Shown one piece after another: positions 54,897 to 63,482 of a DNA stretch of 64,000 nucleotides (positions within the stretch are counted from its first letter, which is position 1; each line of letters begins with the position of its first letter). The notes under the pieces are model-generated. The model was not told the origin of the DNA, did not search any database, and saw only the letters and a program-made list of their open reading frames with translations. This DNA comes from Parapedobacter sp042666505 (GTDB lineage Bacteria; Bacteroidota; Bacteroidia; Sphingobacteriales; Sphingobacteriaceae): positions 124,001 to 188,000 of the forward strand of contig NZ_JBHTDN010000007.1 of assembly GCF_042666505.1 (NCBI RefSeq), in the 5' to 3' direction. A program made the translations under genes and the position numbers.

Positions 54897-55703
54897 ATGG
54901 CAGATATCAATTGGCTGTCGCGGTCGGCATTGCTGGTAGGTGACGAAGGGATCAAGCTACTTCAACAAAAACATGTATTGGTAGTCGGACTTGGTGGGGT
55001 AGGGTCATTTGCTGCGGAGTTCATCTGCCGGGCAGGAGTGGGAGAGATGACCATTGTTGACGGCGATGTTGTCGATCCCAGCAACCGCAATCGCCAACTG
55101 CCTGCCTTAGCTACCAACCACGGCGAAAGCAAAGCGCGTATTATGAAGGAGCGTCTGCTCGCCATCAACCCCGATTTGAAGCTGCATGTCGTAGAGGAGT
55201 TTCTCACGCCGCAGAAATGCCGTGAAATTCTTAGTAAGCGCTACGACTACGTCATGGACTGCATCGATAGCATCACACCGAAGGTAACCTTGCTTTCGGC
55301 CGCGTTGAATGCCGGAATGCCCATTGTAAGTTCGATGGGAGCGGGAGGTAAGCTTGATCCGACCCTGATACGGGTTGCCTGGCTGCCCGAAACGTATCAG
55401 TGTGTATTTGCGCAGTATGTACGCAAGCGACTGAAAAAACTCGCCAATGCAAGTACGGTGAAAGCCGTGTTTTCCATTGAAGAGGTGAGGCGGGATTCGC
55501 TGGTCATGACCGACGGCAATAATTTCAAGCGCTCGGCGTATGGTACCATTTCCTATTTACCCGCTGCCTTTGGTGGGGTCTGTGCCTCGGTGGTCATACG
55601 CGATTTATTGGATATCCCGGTGGAGTTGGTAGACCGTCCCAAGCGTATACAGAAGAAACGGTTGAAAAAGAATGCGGTTTCTCTTCCTCGCGTGGCAGGA
55701 TGA
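54897..55703 (+). CDS. tcdA: tRNA threonylcarbamoyladenosine dehydratase TcdA
   Basis: E1-like ThiF/MoeB-superfamily enzyme converting t6A37 of tRNA to the cyclic form ct6A with ATP. The 268-residue protein has the nucleotide loop VLVVGLGGVGSFAAEFICRAGVG and VDGDVVDPSNRNRQLPA, the CIDSI and KVTLLSAALNAGMPIVSSMGAGGKLDPT segments typical of TcdA/CsdL, and no zinc-binding CxxC. Its ATG follows the TatD stop directly. The threonylcarbamoyl-AMP synthase for the same modification is at 21.7 kb. Confidence 0.93.
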   Translation: MADINWLSRSALLVGDEGIKLLQQKHVLVVGLGGVGSFAAEFICRAGVGEMTIVDGDVVDPSNRNRQLPALATNHGESKARIMKERLLAINPDLKLHVVEEFLTPQKCREILSKRYDYVMDCIDSITPKVTLLSAALNAGMPIVSSMGAGGKLDPTLIRVAWLPETYQCVFAQYVRKRLKKLANASTVKAVFSIEEVRRDSLVMTDGNNFKRSAYGTISYLPAAFGGVCASVVIRDLLDIPVELVDRPKRIQKKRLKKNAVSLPRVAG

Positions 55704-55732
55704 CATCGGCGTATCGGATAACGCCCGGGTGA

Positions 55733-56194
55733 TCAGGCGTGGTCTTTCACCCGTGATGCCAACCCATACAGGGTAATAATGGATAGTAATAAGAAAATTG
55801 CGTCAAGCACAAAAGCCATGGTTTTTGGATGTTGTATGGCGCTTACAACGGTCCATACGAATGGCAGATAAAGCGCGAGGACGGATCCGATGGCAAAGCG
55901 ATCACCTATTTTCGTTTTGGGCTTGGTAAACAAGTAGATGAAGAGAAAGAAAAAGCCCAGTATGGCGATGATACTGACCACCTCCGCTAACACGTATTCC
56001 CATAAAAAATGCTGTGGTGGATTTTGAAAATCGCCTATGGCTTGAATAAAATAAATGTACAGTACGACTGATAAAGGAAGGCTCAGTTTGTCGCCGCTGA
56101 CAATTAGAAAAGGAAATAAGATCAGTAAGAAAAACTGAAACACGGAGGCCTCTTTCTTTATGAAAAACCGTAAGCTTTCTGCTTTTGTATCCAT
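55733..56194 (-). CDS. Small membrane protein with a Crp/Fnr-type operator
   Basis: A 153-residue protein with four predicted transmembrane helices (about residues 20-34, 41-55, 68-90 and 105-145 in two segments) and no recognised domain. Its promoter is notable: TACCTTTG ends 6 bases before the ATG, and a perfect inverted repeat sits about 41 bases upstream of the predicted transcription start, so it is probably controlled by a Crp/Fnr regulator, possibly the one encoded just upstream. Function is unknown. Confidence 0.7.
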   Translation of the reverse strand: MDTKAESLRFFIKKEASVFQFFLLILFPFLIVSGDKLSLPLSVVLYIYFIQAIGDFQNPPQHFLWEYVLAEVVSIIAILGFFFLFIYLFTKPKTKIGDRFAIGSVLALYLPFVWTVVSAIQHPKTMAFVLDAIFLLLSIITLYGLASRVKDHA

Positions 56195-56199
56195 TTACT

Positions 56200-56207
56200 C
56201 AAAGGTA
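56200..56207 (-). promoter_or_regulatory. -7 promoter box of the small membrane protein gene
   Basis: TACCTTTG on the minus strand, exact match, ending 6 bases before the ATG at 56194. There is no -33 TTG at the usual distance, consistent with dependence on an activator. Confidence 0.65.
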
Positions 56208-56228
56208 TGCGGCCTTATGTATGAATCC

Positions 56229-56244
56229 TTTGACAAATGTCAAA
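56229..56244. promoter_or_regulatory. Crp/Fnr-type operator palindrome
   Basis: TTTGACA-AA-TGTCAAA, a perfect 16-base inverted repeat containing TTGAC-N4-GTCAA, close to the Fnr consensus TTGAT-N4-ATCAA. Its centre (56236.5) is about 41 bases upstream of the predicted start of transcription near 56195, the classic class II activator position, and it lies directly behind the Crp/Fnr gene. Confidence 0.6.
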
Positions 56245-56270
56245 AAATCAAATACTTGCCCCGATTCTGC

Positions 56271-56840
56271 TTAAGGTGGATTGATGATGCCCAGGTAAGA
56301 TGCAATGTAGCCAAGGGGTACGCGGGTCAGCAATTGCGGACGGTTTTGGAGTAGATCCAGGTAACGTTCTTTGGCACTCAACATGCGCAAGGCATTGGCC
56401 TTAGCCTCGCTGCGGATGTAATATTGCTCGGTGAGGTGGCGCGCGATGAAATTGAACTCGGGATGTTGGCGATATAGTAGCGCGAGTTTTTCATGGGAGA
56501 GTGCGAGCAGCGTACATCGTTCTAACGTTTCAATGGCCTCAAAGCTGGGGCGCTGGCTGAAAAAACTGTATACCGATATAGCTAATTCGCTTTCCAGGAG
56601 CAACCAAGAAGTGATGTCGTTTCCTTCCTTGTCGATATAATACGTGCGTACACCGCCCTGGAGGATAAAGTAAATCCATCTGCAGGTTTCACCAATATGC
56701 AGGAGTTGCACTTTCTTTTCCGTGGTAATGACCTTACTGTGTAGCCTGATACTTTCGGATAACCCCGCGCTGATTGGCTGTATGCTGTTCAAAAGTGCAA
56801 CAATACGTTCATGTGCGAAGTGGCGCATGCGGTTTTCCAT
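56271..56840 (-). pseudogene. Crp/Fnr family regulator, apparently frameshifted in the HTH
   Basis: As read, 189 residues: a cyclic-nucleotide-binding-type sensor domain (IRLHSKVITTEKKVQLLHIGETCRWIYFILQGGVRTYY, residues 28-140) and the start of the C-terminal HTH (LTRVPLGYIASYLGI), then INPP and stop. The family continues with a recognition helix such as T-x-x-TLSRIR. In the next frame the sequence reads HQSTLSRIGASI and stops at 56248, so one missing base near 56281-56286 would explain the break. Cyclic-nucleotide-binding residues are not preserved. It could be inactive, or the break could be a sequencing error. Confidence 0.7.
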
Positions 56841-56884
56841 AATAGGTGTTGGGGGTATTCCGGAAAGGCTGATGCGAAAACAAC

Positions 56885-56914
56885 ACCGCCCCGGACTTTT
56901 CTGTGCGGGGCGGT
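56885..56914 (-). terminator. Hairpin after the DUF2795 gene
   Basis: ACCGCCCCG (56885-56893) pairs with CGGGGCGGT (56906-56914), 12-base loop; the minus-strand readout continues GTTGTTTT, a weak T-tract. It lies just after the DUF2795 stop and before the Crp/Fnr gene. Confidence 0.6.
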
Positions 56915-56920
56915 TAAGCT

Positions 56921-57142
56921 TCAGTATTCATCTTCGTTGAAAAAGAAGTCGTCCTTGGTGGGATAATCGGGCCAAATCTCTTCTATATTTTCATAGGGCT
57001 CACCATCGTCTTCCAACGCTTGTAAGTTTTCAATCACTTCCACGGGAGCACCAGAACGGATTGCGTAGTCGATAAGCTCGTCTTTCGTCGCCGGCCAAGG
57101 TGCATCTTCCAAATGTGAGGCTAACTCTAATGTCCAATACAT
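56921..57142 (-). CDS. DUF2795 protein
   Basis: A 73-residue acidic protein, MYWTLELASHLEDAPWPATKDELIDYAIRSG..., matching the DUF2795 fold (small helical domain; the WPATKDEL motif is diagnostic) with an acidic tail (DDFFFNEDEY). Function is unknown. It has its own promoter (57171) and terminator, so it is monocistronic. Confidence 0.85.
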   Translation of the reverse strand: MYWTLELASHLEDAPWPATKDELIDYAIRSGAPVEVIENLQALEDDGEPYENIEEIWPDYPTKDDFFFNEDEY

Positions 57143-57170
57143 AACCTATCAATTTAAGTTCAATTTTGCG

Positions 57171-57178
57171 CAAAAATA
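57171..57178 (-). promoter_or_regulatory. -7 promoter box of the DUF2795 gene
   Basis: TATTTTTG on the minus strand, TAnnTTTG match, 29 bases before the start at 57142. The following AT-rich stretch to 57360 shows no gene. Confidence 0.5.
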
Positions 57179-57360
57179 TAATATTTCTATTATGATTTTT
57201 AAATTTTTTGTCAATATTTTTTATACGGGGTTTAAGGGGTTGACTGATAGTTTCTTATGGTTGATGGTGGTCGTATTTTTTACAAAAAAATGGCTTTTTT
57301 GCGATTCCGGAACCGCCTAATAAAGCCTGTTTGACGCATCGTTTTTACGCTTGGATTTTG

Positions 57361-58116
57361 TCAGATATTTTCAAAGTCCGTGCCTTTTTCGCGGAGTGCG
57401 GCCAATCGGGGGGACACGCTTTTCACGTCCTTATTGGGGTAGTCATCTTCAATGAGACCGTCCCGCATACGTACGATCCGGTGGGCATGTTGGGCGATAT
57501 CTTCTTCGTGTGTGACCAAGATAATGGTATTGCCGCGGGAATGTATTTCCTCCAGCAAACCCATAATTTCGATGGAAGTTTTGGTGTCCAGGTTGCCGGT
57601 AGGCTCGTCGGCCAAAATGATCGAGGGATTATTGATAAGCGCGCGAGCTACCGCAACACGTTGGCGTTGTCCCCCCGAAAGTTCATTCGGCTTGTGGTCA
57701 ATACGATTTCCCAGTCCAACGCTTTCAAGTGCCTTTTGTGCCATTTCCTCGCGGCTTTTTTTACTATACCCCGCGTAAATCAGTGGCAAAGCTACATTGT
57801 CCAGCGAAGTCGACCGAGGCAACAGGTTAAAGGTTTGGAACACAAAGCCGATCTCTTTGTTGCGCACTTCGGCAAGTTCGTCGTCGCTCATGTCGCTTAC
57901 GTTGATGCCATTTAAAATGTAATCACCCCGTGTGGGTGTGTCCAAGCAACCGAGTATGTTCATCAATGTAGACTTTCCCGAGCCCGATGGCCCCATCAGG
58001 GCAACAAATTCACCCTTGTTGATTTCAAGGCTCACTGATTTCAAAGCATGAATGGTTTCGGCACCGATCACATATTTTCGTCCAATATCCGTAATTTGAA
58101 TCAGGGGTTGCGACAT
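57361..58116 (-). CDS. ABC transporter ATP-binding protein, MacB/LolD-like
   Basis: A 251-residue ATPase: Walker A GPSGSGKST, Q-loop GFVFQTFNLLPRSTSLDNV, signature LSGGQRQRVAVARAL, Walker B IILADEPTGNLD and switch His in IILVTHEEDIA. The family includes MacB-type exporters and LolD. The cognate permease is not adjacent. It lies 40 bases downstream of the PlsC gene stop on the same strand, but a TAACTTTA -7-like box in that gap suggests its own promoter. Confidence 0.92.
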   Translation of the reverse strand: MSQPLIQITDIGRKYVIGAETIHALKSVSLEINKGEFVALMGPSGSGKSTLMNILGCLDTPTRGDYILNGINVSDMSDDELAEVRNKEIGFVFQTFNLLPRSTSLDNVALPLIYAGYSKKSREEMAQKALESVGLGNRIDHKPNELSGGQRQRVAVARALINNPSIILADEPTGNLDTKTSIEIMGLLEEIHSRGNTIILVTHEEDIAQHAHRIVRMRDGLIEDDYPNKDVKSVSPRLAALREKGTDFENI

Positions 58117-58155
58117 AGCACTTTTTTTGTGTAAGACGTACCAAAGTGGGTAAAG

Positions 58156-58899
58156 TTACAAACCACCGGTCTTGTTCCAATGTTTTTTTATCAGACGATG
58201 CACGTCATCGCGTAGCTGATCGGCTTGTTCCAATTGTAGACCGGTGGTAACAATCGGCGTTAGCACTTCTACTTCGAGGATTCCAGGCCTGCTGCCCAGC
58301 GTTTTGGCATCATCCCAGAAAATCTTCCAGGCATTGTGTATGACGACGGGTATAATGGATACCTGGGTTTCGATAGCGAGTTTAAACGGCCCGTTTTTGA
58401 AGTCATATAAACGGGGGGGAAATTCCTCTCCGATATGTCCTTCCGGAAAGATGACCATACTACGGCCCGCTCGGAGGTTATCATCCGCACGTTTAAAGGC
58501 TTTGAAGGCGGAAATCCGGCTCTGCCGGTTCAGGGGTATGTCAATGGTTTTAAAAAACATTCCCGTGACGGGGTTATTGAGCAGTTCGATTTTTCCCATG
58601 AATGAGAAATCGGAAGGGCACAACAGGACCATGGCGGTAATATCCAGGTTCGACGTATGATTGGCACAGATGACATAGGGTTTTGACCAATCAATGGGTG
58701 TTTCATACCTGAATCGGTAAAAGACGCCAACAAGTGTTGAACTCAGAAACCCGATGATCCGCCGGCATCGTGCAATCCGGTGGAAGTTCCGTTCAGGGTC
58801 TTTCGCAAAAAAGGCCAGGAGCGGATAAAAAAGTATAAAGAAAAATAAAACAGATGCCAAATACAGGCATCTGTGTGTTTTTCTTACTAATCGGGTCAT
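58156..58899 (-). CDS. plsC: 1-acyl-sn-glycerol-3-phosphate acyltransferase (PlsC family)
   Basis: A 247-residue acyltransferase with an N-terminal membrane helix (LYLASVLFFFILFYPLLAFF), the catalytic NHTSNLD (HX4D), a lysophosphatidate-binding MVIFPEGHIG motif and the VIIPVVIHNAWK segment. It makes phosphatidic acid for phospholipids. It follows the M20 peptidase gene with a 16-base gap. Confidence 0.9.
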   Translation of the reverse strand: MTRLVRKTHRCLYLASVLFFFILFYPLLAFFAKDPERNFHRIARCRRIIGFLSSTLVGVFYRFRYETPIDWSKPYVICANHTSNLDITAMVLLCPSDFSFMGKIELLNNPVTGMFFKTIDIPLNRQSRISAFKAFKRADDNLRAGRSMVIFPEGHIGEEFPPRLYDFKNGPFKLAIETQVSIIPVVIHNAWKIFWDDAKTLGSRPGILEVEVLTPIVTTGLQLEQADQLRDDVHRLIKKHWNKTGGL

Positions 58900-58915
58900 C
58901 GTTTCAATCCGTTTG

Positions 58916-60283
58916 CTAGCTCAGCTCCGCAAAATATTTGTGGAACAGCGGAATGGTTTCAATTCCTTTCAAGTAATTGGCGATGTCGTACTTTTCGTTG
59001 GGCGAATGGAGATTGTCGCTGTCCAGGCCAAACCCCATAAGGACGGTTTTTAGTCCCAGTTCGTTTTCAAAAAGCGAAACGATGGGAATGCTTCCGCCAC
59101 CTCGGGTTGGAATCGGCTTTTTGCCGAACGCTTCTTCAATGGCTTTTTCGGCTGCCCGGTAAGCCACGCTGTCAGTCGGGGTAACCGCGGGCTGACCGCC
59201 GTGATGAGGCGTAACTTTTACCGTAACGTACTCGGGTGCCAGGCTTTCGAAGTGTTTCGTGAAAAGCGCCGTAATTTTGTCCGGATCCTGATTCGGTACC
59301 AGACGCATGGAAATCTTGGCATTCGCTTTAGAGGGCAATACGGTTTTGGCACCTTTGCCGGTGTATCCGGCCCAGATGCCATTTAATTCCAGGGTAGGGC
59401 GGATGCCTGTCCGCTCGATCGTGGTATAGCCGCTTTCGCCCCAGAGGGCTTTGATCCCCAGGTCGGCTTTGTATTCAGCTTCATTGAAGGGCGCAGCATT
59501 CAATGATTCGCGTTCCTGTTCACTGAGTTCGACCACATCGTCGTAAAAGCCCGGAATCGTTATGCGGTTATTTTGGTCATGCAACGAGGCGATGAGTTGA
59601 GCAAGGACGGTGACCGGATTGGCGACGGCCCCTCCGTATACGCCCGAGTGCAGGTCGCGATTGGGGCCTATGACTTCTACTTCCACATAAGATAACCCCC
59701 GCAGACCCGTCTCCAGCGAGGGGGTGTCCAAGCTGATCATGGCCGTGTCGGAGATCAGAACGACATCGGCAGCTAGTCGTTCTTTGTTGGCTTTCACGAA
59801 TATGCCCAGATTGTCGGAACCTACTTCTTCCTCGCCTTCGATCATGAATTTAACGTTGCAGGCGAGCGTATCGGTGGCCTGCATTAATTCGAACGCCTTG
59901 ACGTGCATGTAAAATTGTCCCTTGTCGTCGCATGCGCCACGGGCAAATATTTTACCGTCGCGCACAGTCGGCTCGAAAGGCGGGGTTTCCCATAGGTCCA
60001 GCGGATCCGGGGGTTGCACGTCATAATGTCCATATACCAATACGGTTGGCTTGTCCGGGGCAATGATTTTTTCCCCGTACACGATGGGATGTCCGGCAGT
60101 CGCACAAATTTCTACATTTTCTGCACCGGCATCTCTTAGTTTCTGCGCCACGTATGCTGCGGTACGGCGTACATCGTCACTGTAGGCAGGATCGGCACTT
60201 ACCGAGGGAAAACGAAGCAATTCAAATAACTCGTCCAAAAAACGTTGTTGGTTTGCTTCTACATATGCTTTGATTGTCTTCAT
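58916..60283 (-). CDS. M20 family dipeptidase
   Basis: A 455-residue zinc peptidase of the DUG1/carnosinase-like M20 subfamily. Metal and catalytic residues are visible: VYGHYDVQPPDPLDLW (His-Asp), ARGACDDKGQFYMH (Asp bridging), IEGEEEVGS (Glu pair) and LHSGVYGG, with the C-terminal RGGGSIPIVSLF. It probably cleaves Xaa-Xaa or Cys-Gly dipeptides in the cytoplasm; there is no signal peptide. It heads the M20-PlsC run and has a good promoter at 60302. Confidence 0.93.
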   Translation of the reverse strand: MKTIKAYVEANQQRFLDELFELLRFPSVSADPAYSDDVRRTAAYVAQKLRDAGAENVEICATAGHPIVYGEKIIAPDKPTVLVYGHYDVQPPDPLDLWETPPFEPTVRDGKIFARGACDDKGQFYMHVKAFELMQATDTLACNVKFMIEGEEEVGSDNLGIFVKANKERLAADVVLISDTAMISLDTPSLETGLRGLSYVEVEVIGPNRDLHSGVYGGAVANPVTVLAQLIASLHDQNNRITIPGFYDDVVELSEQERESLNAAPFNEAEYKADLGIKALWGESGYTTIERTGIRPTLELNGIWAGYTGKGAKTVLPSKANAKISMRLVPNQDPDKITALFTKHFESLAPEYVTVKVTPHHGGQPAVTPTDSVAYRAAEKAIEEAFGKKPIPTRGGGSIPIVSLFENELGLKTVLMGFGLDSDNLHSPNEKYDIANYLKGIETIPLFHKYFAELS

Positions 60284-60301
60284 TTGCTAAGGTCTTTGCC
60301 G

Positions 60302-60309
60302 CAAACTTA
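60302..60309 (-). promoter_or_regulatory. -7 promoter box of the M20 peptidase gene
   Basis: TAAGTTTG on the minus strand, exact match, 19 bases before the start at 60283; TTTG 20 bases further upstream could be the -33 element. Confidence 0.6.
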
Positions 60310-60313
60310 GCTA

Positions 60314-60334
60314 ATTTGCCAAAGAAAGGCAAAT
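60314..60334. promoter_or_regulatory. Inverted repeat over the M20 promoter
   Basis: ATTTGCC (60314-60320) and GGCAAAT (60328-60334) form a perfect 7-base inverted repeat with a 7-base spacer, directly upstream of the -7 box and covering the -33 region. It could be a repressor operator; no regulator is identified. Confidence 0.4.
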
Positions 60335-60681
60335 CAGCGATCTCTCGCCTGCCTTTGGAAATATGGTGCGAACCCACGAGCCAGGCCAAGTTTCATAAGT
60401 CTTGCAACAAAGAGCACATATTTGCGTCATAGAGTTGGTTTTTGAAAAATCCGTATGTGATTTGCTTTTTTACGTAGATATCGTAATTTTACGAACTATT
60501 CATAGTTTGGTTAAATACATGTGAAATAAATGTTAAAAATTGTTAAGTATCAATATATTATTTTTAAACTAAATAGTTAGTTCTATATTTGCAATTGGTT
60601 ATGTTGCGGGCAATGGCATGGCGTTGGCAGAAGAGAGGAGCCGGAGCGTTACCCATAATAATTATAGCTTAAAACTCGATA
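60335..60681 (+). promoter_or_regulatory. Gap and promoter upstream of the barrel gene
   Basis: About 350 bases without a gene. TATATTTG at 60584-60591 matches TAnnTTTG and is followed by a leader of about 85 nt. Immediately before it is a perfect inverted repeat, AACTAA-ATAG-TTAGTT (60567-60582), placed where a repressor could block the polymerase. The sequence upstream is AT-rich. Confidence 0.5.
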
Positions 60682-63477
60682 ATGAAAAAAATGCTCGTTG
60701 CGCTGGCGCTGGTTTTTCCATGCTGGCTTTCCGCTCTGGCCCAGGAAAAGGGGTATACGGTTAAAGGCTCGGTAATCGATACCGCTTCCAGTATTAAACT
60801 CGCCAAGGCTTCGGTGGTCCTGGTGCATGCGAAAGACTCCATGTTATACCGGTTTACGCGGACCGACGAGTCTGGTAATTTTCTTATGGCTGGGTTGGAT
60901 ACAGGGGAGTATACCTTGTTTGCCACCTTTCCTGAATACGCCGATTACGTGCAGCGTTTTACCTTAGATAGTTCATCTACCGTGCTGGATTTCGGTAACC
61001 TGGGCTTGGTACTGCGATCGAAATTATTAGAAGAAGTGCTGGTAAACCGGCGACAGGCCATTACCATCCGGGGCGATACGACGGAATACGATGCAGCGAG
61101 TTTCAACATCGAGCCCAACTCGAAAGTCGAAGACCTGCTTAAGCAGCTGCCGGGCATTCAGGTGGATCAGGACGGAAAAATCACCGCTCAGGGACAAACG
61201 GTAAATAAGGTGCTTGTGGATGGAGAGGAGTTTTTCGGAGACGATCCCACGTTGGTCACGCGTAATCTTCGGGGTGATATGATCGATAAGGTACAGCTGT
61301 ATGACAAACGCAGCGATCAGGCCGAATTTACGGGTGTAGACGATGGCGAGCGCTCAAAAACGATCAATCTCAAGCTGAAAGAAGACCAGAAAAAAGGATA
61401 TTTCGGTAAGGTAGATGCCGGTGCAGGCACCAATGACATGTATCAGGGACAAGCCATGTACAACCGATTCAATAACAAACAGCGGTTTTCGGTCTTTGGC
61501 ACCGTCGGTAATACGGGCCGCACCGGATTAAGCTGGCAGGATGCAGACCGCTATTCGCCTTCCGGCTCAGTGACGATGATGGACGGTGGGGGTATTATGA
61601 TCTCGTCAACCGGAGGTCAGGATGATATTGAATCGTGGGGCGGTCGCTACGATGGGCGGGGTATTCCGTCGGCACTTAATGGCGGCGCCTACTATAGCAA
61701 TAAATGGAACGAAGGCAAGCAGTCTATAAACGGTAACTATAAAATCGGCGAGCTCAGCGTAAAGGGTTCCAGCAACACCATCAATGAAAATAACCTACCC
61801 AATGGGCGTATCAATACCGTGTCCGACCAGACTTTTGATAGGCGGATATTCCGGCAGCGGGGCGGGGCGATCTTTGAAACCCAGTTTGACACAACGTCGA
61901 CATTGAAAGTGACCGTAAGTGGTACCTTAAAGAACGGAGAAACGGCAGAATTTAACCGGTCGACGGGTACGGATGGCGATGGCGGAATGCTTAATGAGTC
62001 GGCGCGCCGTACGACCAACGATACCAAAGGGCAAGATGCGTACCTGACGGCGCTTTGGACCAAGAAGTTGCGCAAACAAGGCCGGACGTTGTCGTGGGAA
62101 GTCAATGAGACCATCAATCAGAGCCGCGCCGATGGATTTCTCTATGCAGAAAACTCGTTTTATGCAGGCGGCGTAGTTGACAGCACCTCGTTGGTGGACC
62201 AGATGAAAGTGAACGATAGCAAAAGCTCTGTGTTCAATTCAAACGTAACCTATTCAGAGCCGTTTACCAAAACACTTTCGATGGTCGTGAATTATCGGCT
62301 TTCGGCAAATAACGGAACGTCGTTGAGGCAGTCGTTCAATCAGGCCGGTGAGGGGAATTATACAGATTTGGATTCTGTTTATAGTAACGATTTTAAGTTA
62401 AATCAGCTTTCCAATCAATTGGGTGCAATCTTGAATTTCACGAAGGGGAAATCCACACTCAACGTCGGCACACGGGTGAGCCGTGTACAGTTCGATCAGA
62501 TCGACCGGTATTCGGACAACCGATTTGAGCGGAATTTCACTAATCACAACCCGCAGTTGACCTATCAATACCGGTTTTCGCAGCAGAAATCGTTTCGTTT
62601 CTCTTACAACGGAAACAATACCCAGCCCACAATCAACCAGATACAACCGGTGCGGGTAAATGACGACCCCCTGAATATCGTTTTGGGTAACCCGGACCTG
62701 AAACCTTCGTTTACCAATCGGATTAACCTGAGTTACAATTCATTTAAGGTGATTGGTAATCAATATCTTTATTTCTCCGGTAGTCTCTCCAACACCAACA
62801 ACCCCATTGTCAGTAACGTGACGACTGACTCTGTCGGGAGGAGCACGTTCCAATACGCCAACTTGAGCGACAAATCACCCGTAAACTATTATTTTTATTC
62901 AGGCTTCAGTAAAAAGATCAAAAAATTGAATCTCGATGTCGGCGGCGGATTGAATGCAAACGGCAATACCTATTACAACCTAACGAACAGCGAATTGAAC
63001 CGGACGCAGAATTCAACGTATTCGGTCGATGCCAACATCCGGCAGTATGTCCAGAAAAAGTATAATTTCTATCTCAATTTCGGTCCTACTTATACGTACA
63101 GCAAGGCATCGCTGCAACAACGGGGCGACAACAGCGGGTGGGGGTTGAACGGTCATTATTCCTTTAACATTTACCTGCCTTTGAAATTCGAAATCACGTC
63201 GCAAGGTAGGTATACATACACCGCTCCCACAGAATCATTTGATTACGTTTTTGAGCAATTTATTGTAGATGCATCTGTCAGCAAGAAATTCCTGAAAGAT
63301 GAAACACTCCGTTTTTCCGTCGGCGTGAACGACCTTTTTAATCAGAACAGGGGTTTCAGCCGGTATGCCAATAACAATATGTTTACACAAAATAGTTACA
63401 CCACGATTACCCGCTATTTGATGTTCTCGCTGACGTGGGATTTCAGCAAGATGGGCGGCGTATCCGTACAAAATTAG
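60682..63477 (+). CDS. Outer-membrane beta-barrel protein (TonB-receptor-like)
   Basis: A 931-residue protein: signal peptide MKKMLVALALVFPCWLSALAQ, a CarboxypepD_reg-like beta-sandwich (about 25-100), a plug-like domain (VEDLLKQLPGIQVDQDGKITAQGQTVNKVLVDG), and a long barrel of the OMP_b-brl_3 type ending in YLMFSLTWDFSKMGG. Such proteins lack a clear TonB box and are usually annotated only as outer-membrane barrels. The GLPGLI gene starts 6 bases after its stop, a pairing often seen in Bacteroidota. The substrate is unknown. Confidence 0.88.
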   Translation: MKKMLVALALVFPCWLSALAQEKGYTVKGSVIDTASSIKLAKASVVLVHAKDSMLYRFTRTDESGNFLMAGLDTGEYTLFATFPEYADYVQRFTLDSSSTVLDFGNLGLVLRSKLLEEVLVNRRQAITIRGDTTEYDAASFNIEPNSKVEDLLKQLPGIQVDQDGKITAQGQTVNKVLVDGEEFFGDDPTLVTRNLRGDMIDKVQLYDKRSDQAEFTGVDDGERSKTINLKLKEDQKKGYFGKVDAGAGTNDMYQGQAMYNRFNNKQRFSVFGTVGNTGRTGLSWQDADRYSPSGSVTMMDGGGIMISSTGGQDDIESWGGRYDGRGIPSALNGGAYYSNKWNEGKQSINGNYKIGELSVKGSSNTINENNLPNGRINTVSDQTFDRRIFRQRGGAIFETQFDTTSTLKVTVSGTLKNGETAEFNRSTGTDGDGGMLNESARRTTNDTKGQDAYLTALWTKKLRKQGRTLSWEVNETINQSRADGFLYAENSFYAGGVVDSTSLVDQMKVNDSKSSVFNSNVTYSEPFTKTLSMVVNYRLSANNGTSLRQSFNQAGEGNYTDLDSVYSNDFKLNQLSNQLGAILNFTKGKSTLNVGTRVSRVQFDQIDRYSDNRFERNFTNHNPQLTYQYRFSQQKSFRFSYNGNNTQPTINQIQPVRVNDDPLNIVLGNPDLKPSFTNRINLSYNSFKVIGNQYLYFSGSLSNTNNPIVSNVTTDSVGRSTFQYANLSDKSPVNYYFYSGFSKKIKKLNLDVGGGLNANGNTYYNLTNSELNRTQNSTYSVDANIRQYVQKKYNFYLNFGPTYTYSKASLQQRGDNSGWGLNGHYSFNIYLPLKFEITSQGRYTYTAPTESFDYVFEQFIVDASVSKKFLKDETLRFSVGVNDLFNQNRGFSRYANNNMFTQNSYTTITRYLMFSLTWDFSKMGGVSVQN

Positions 63478-63482
63478 CACTC

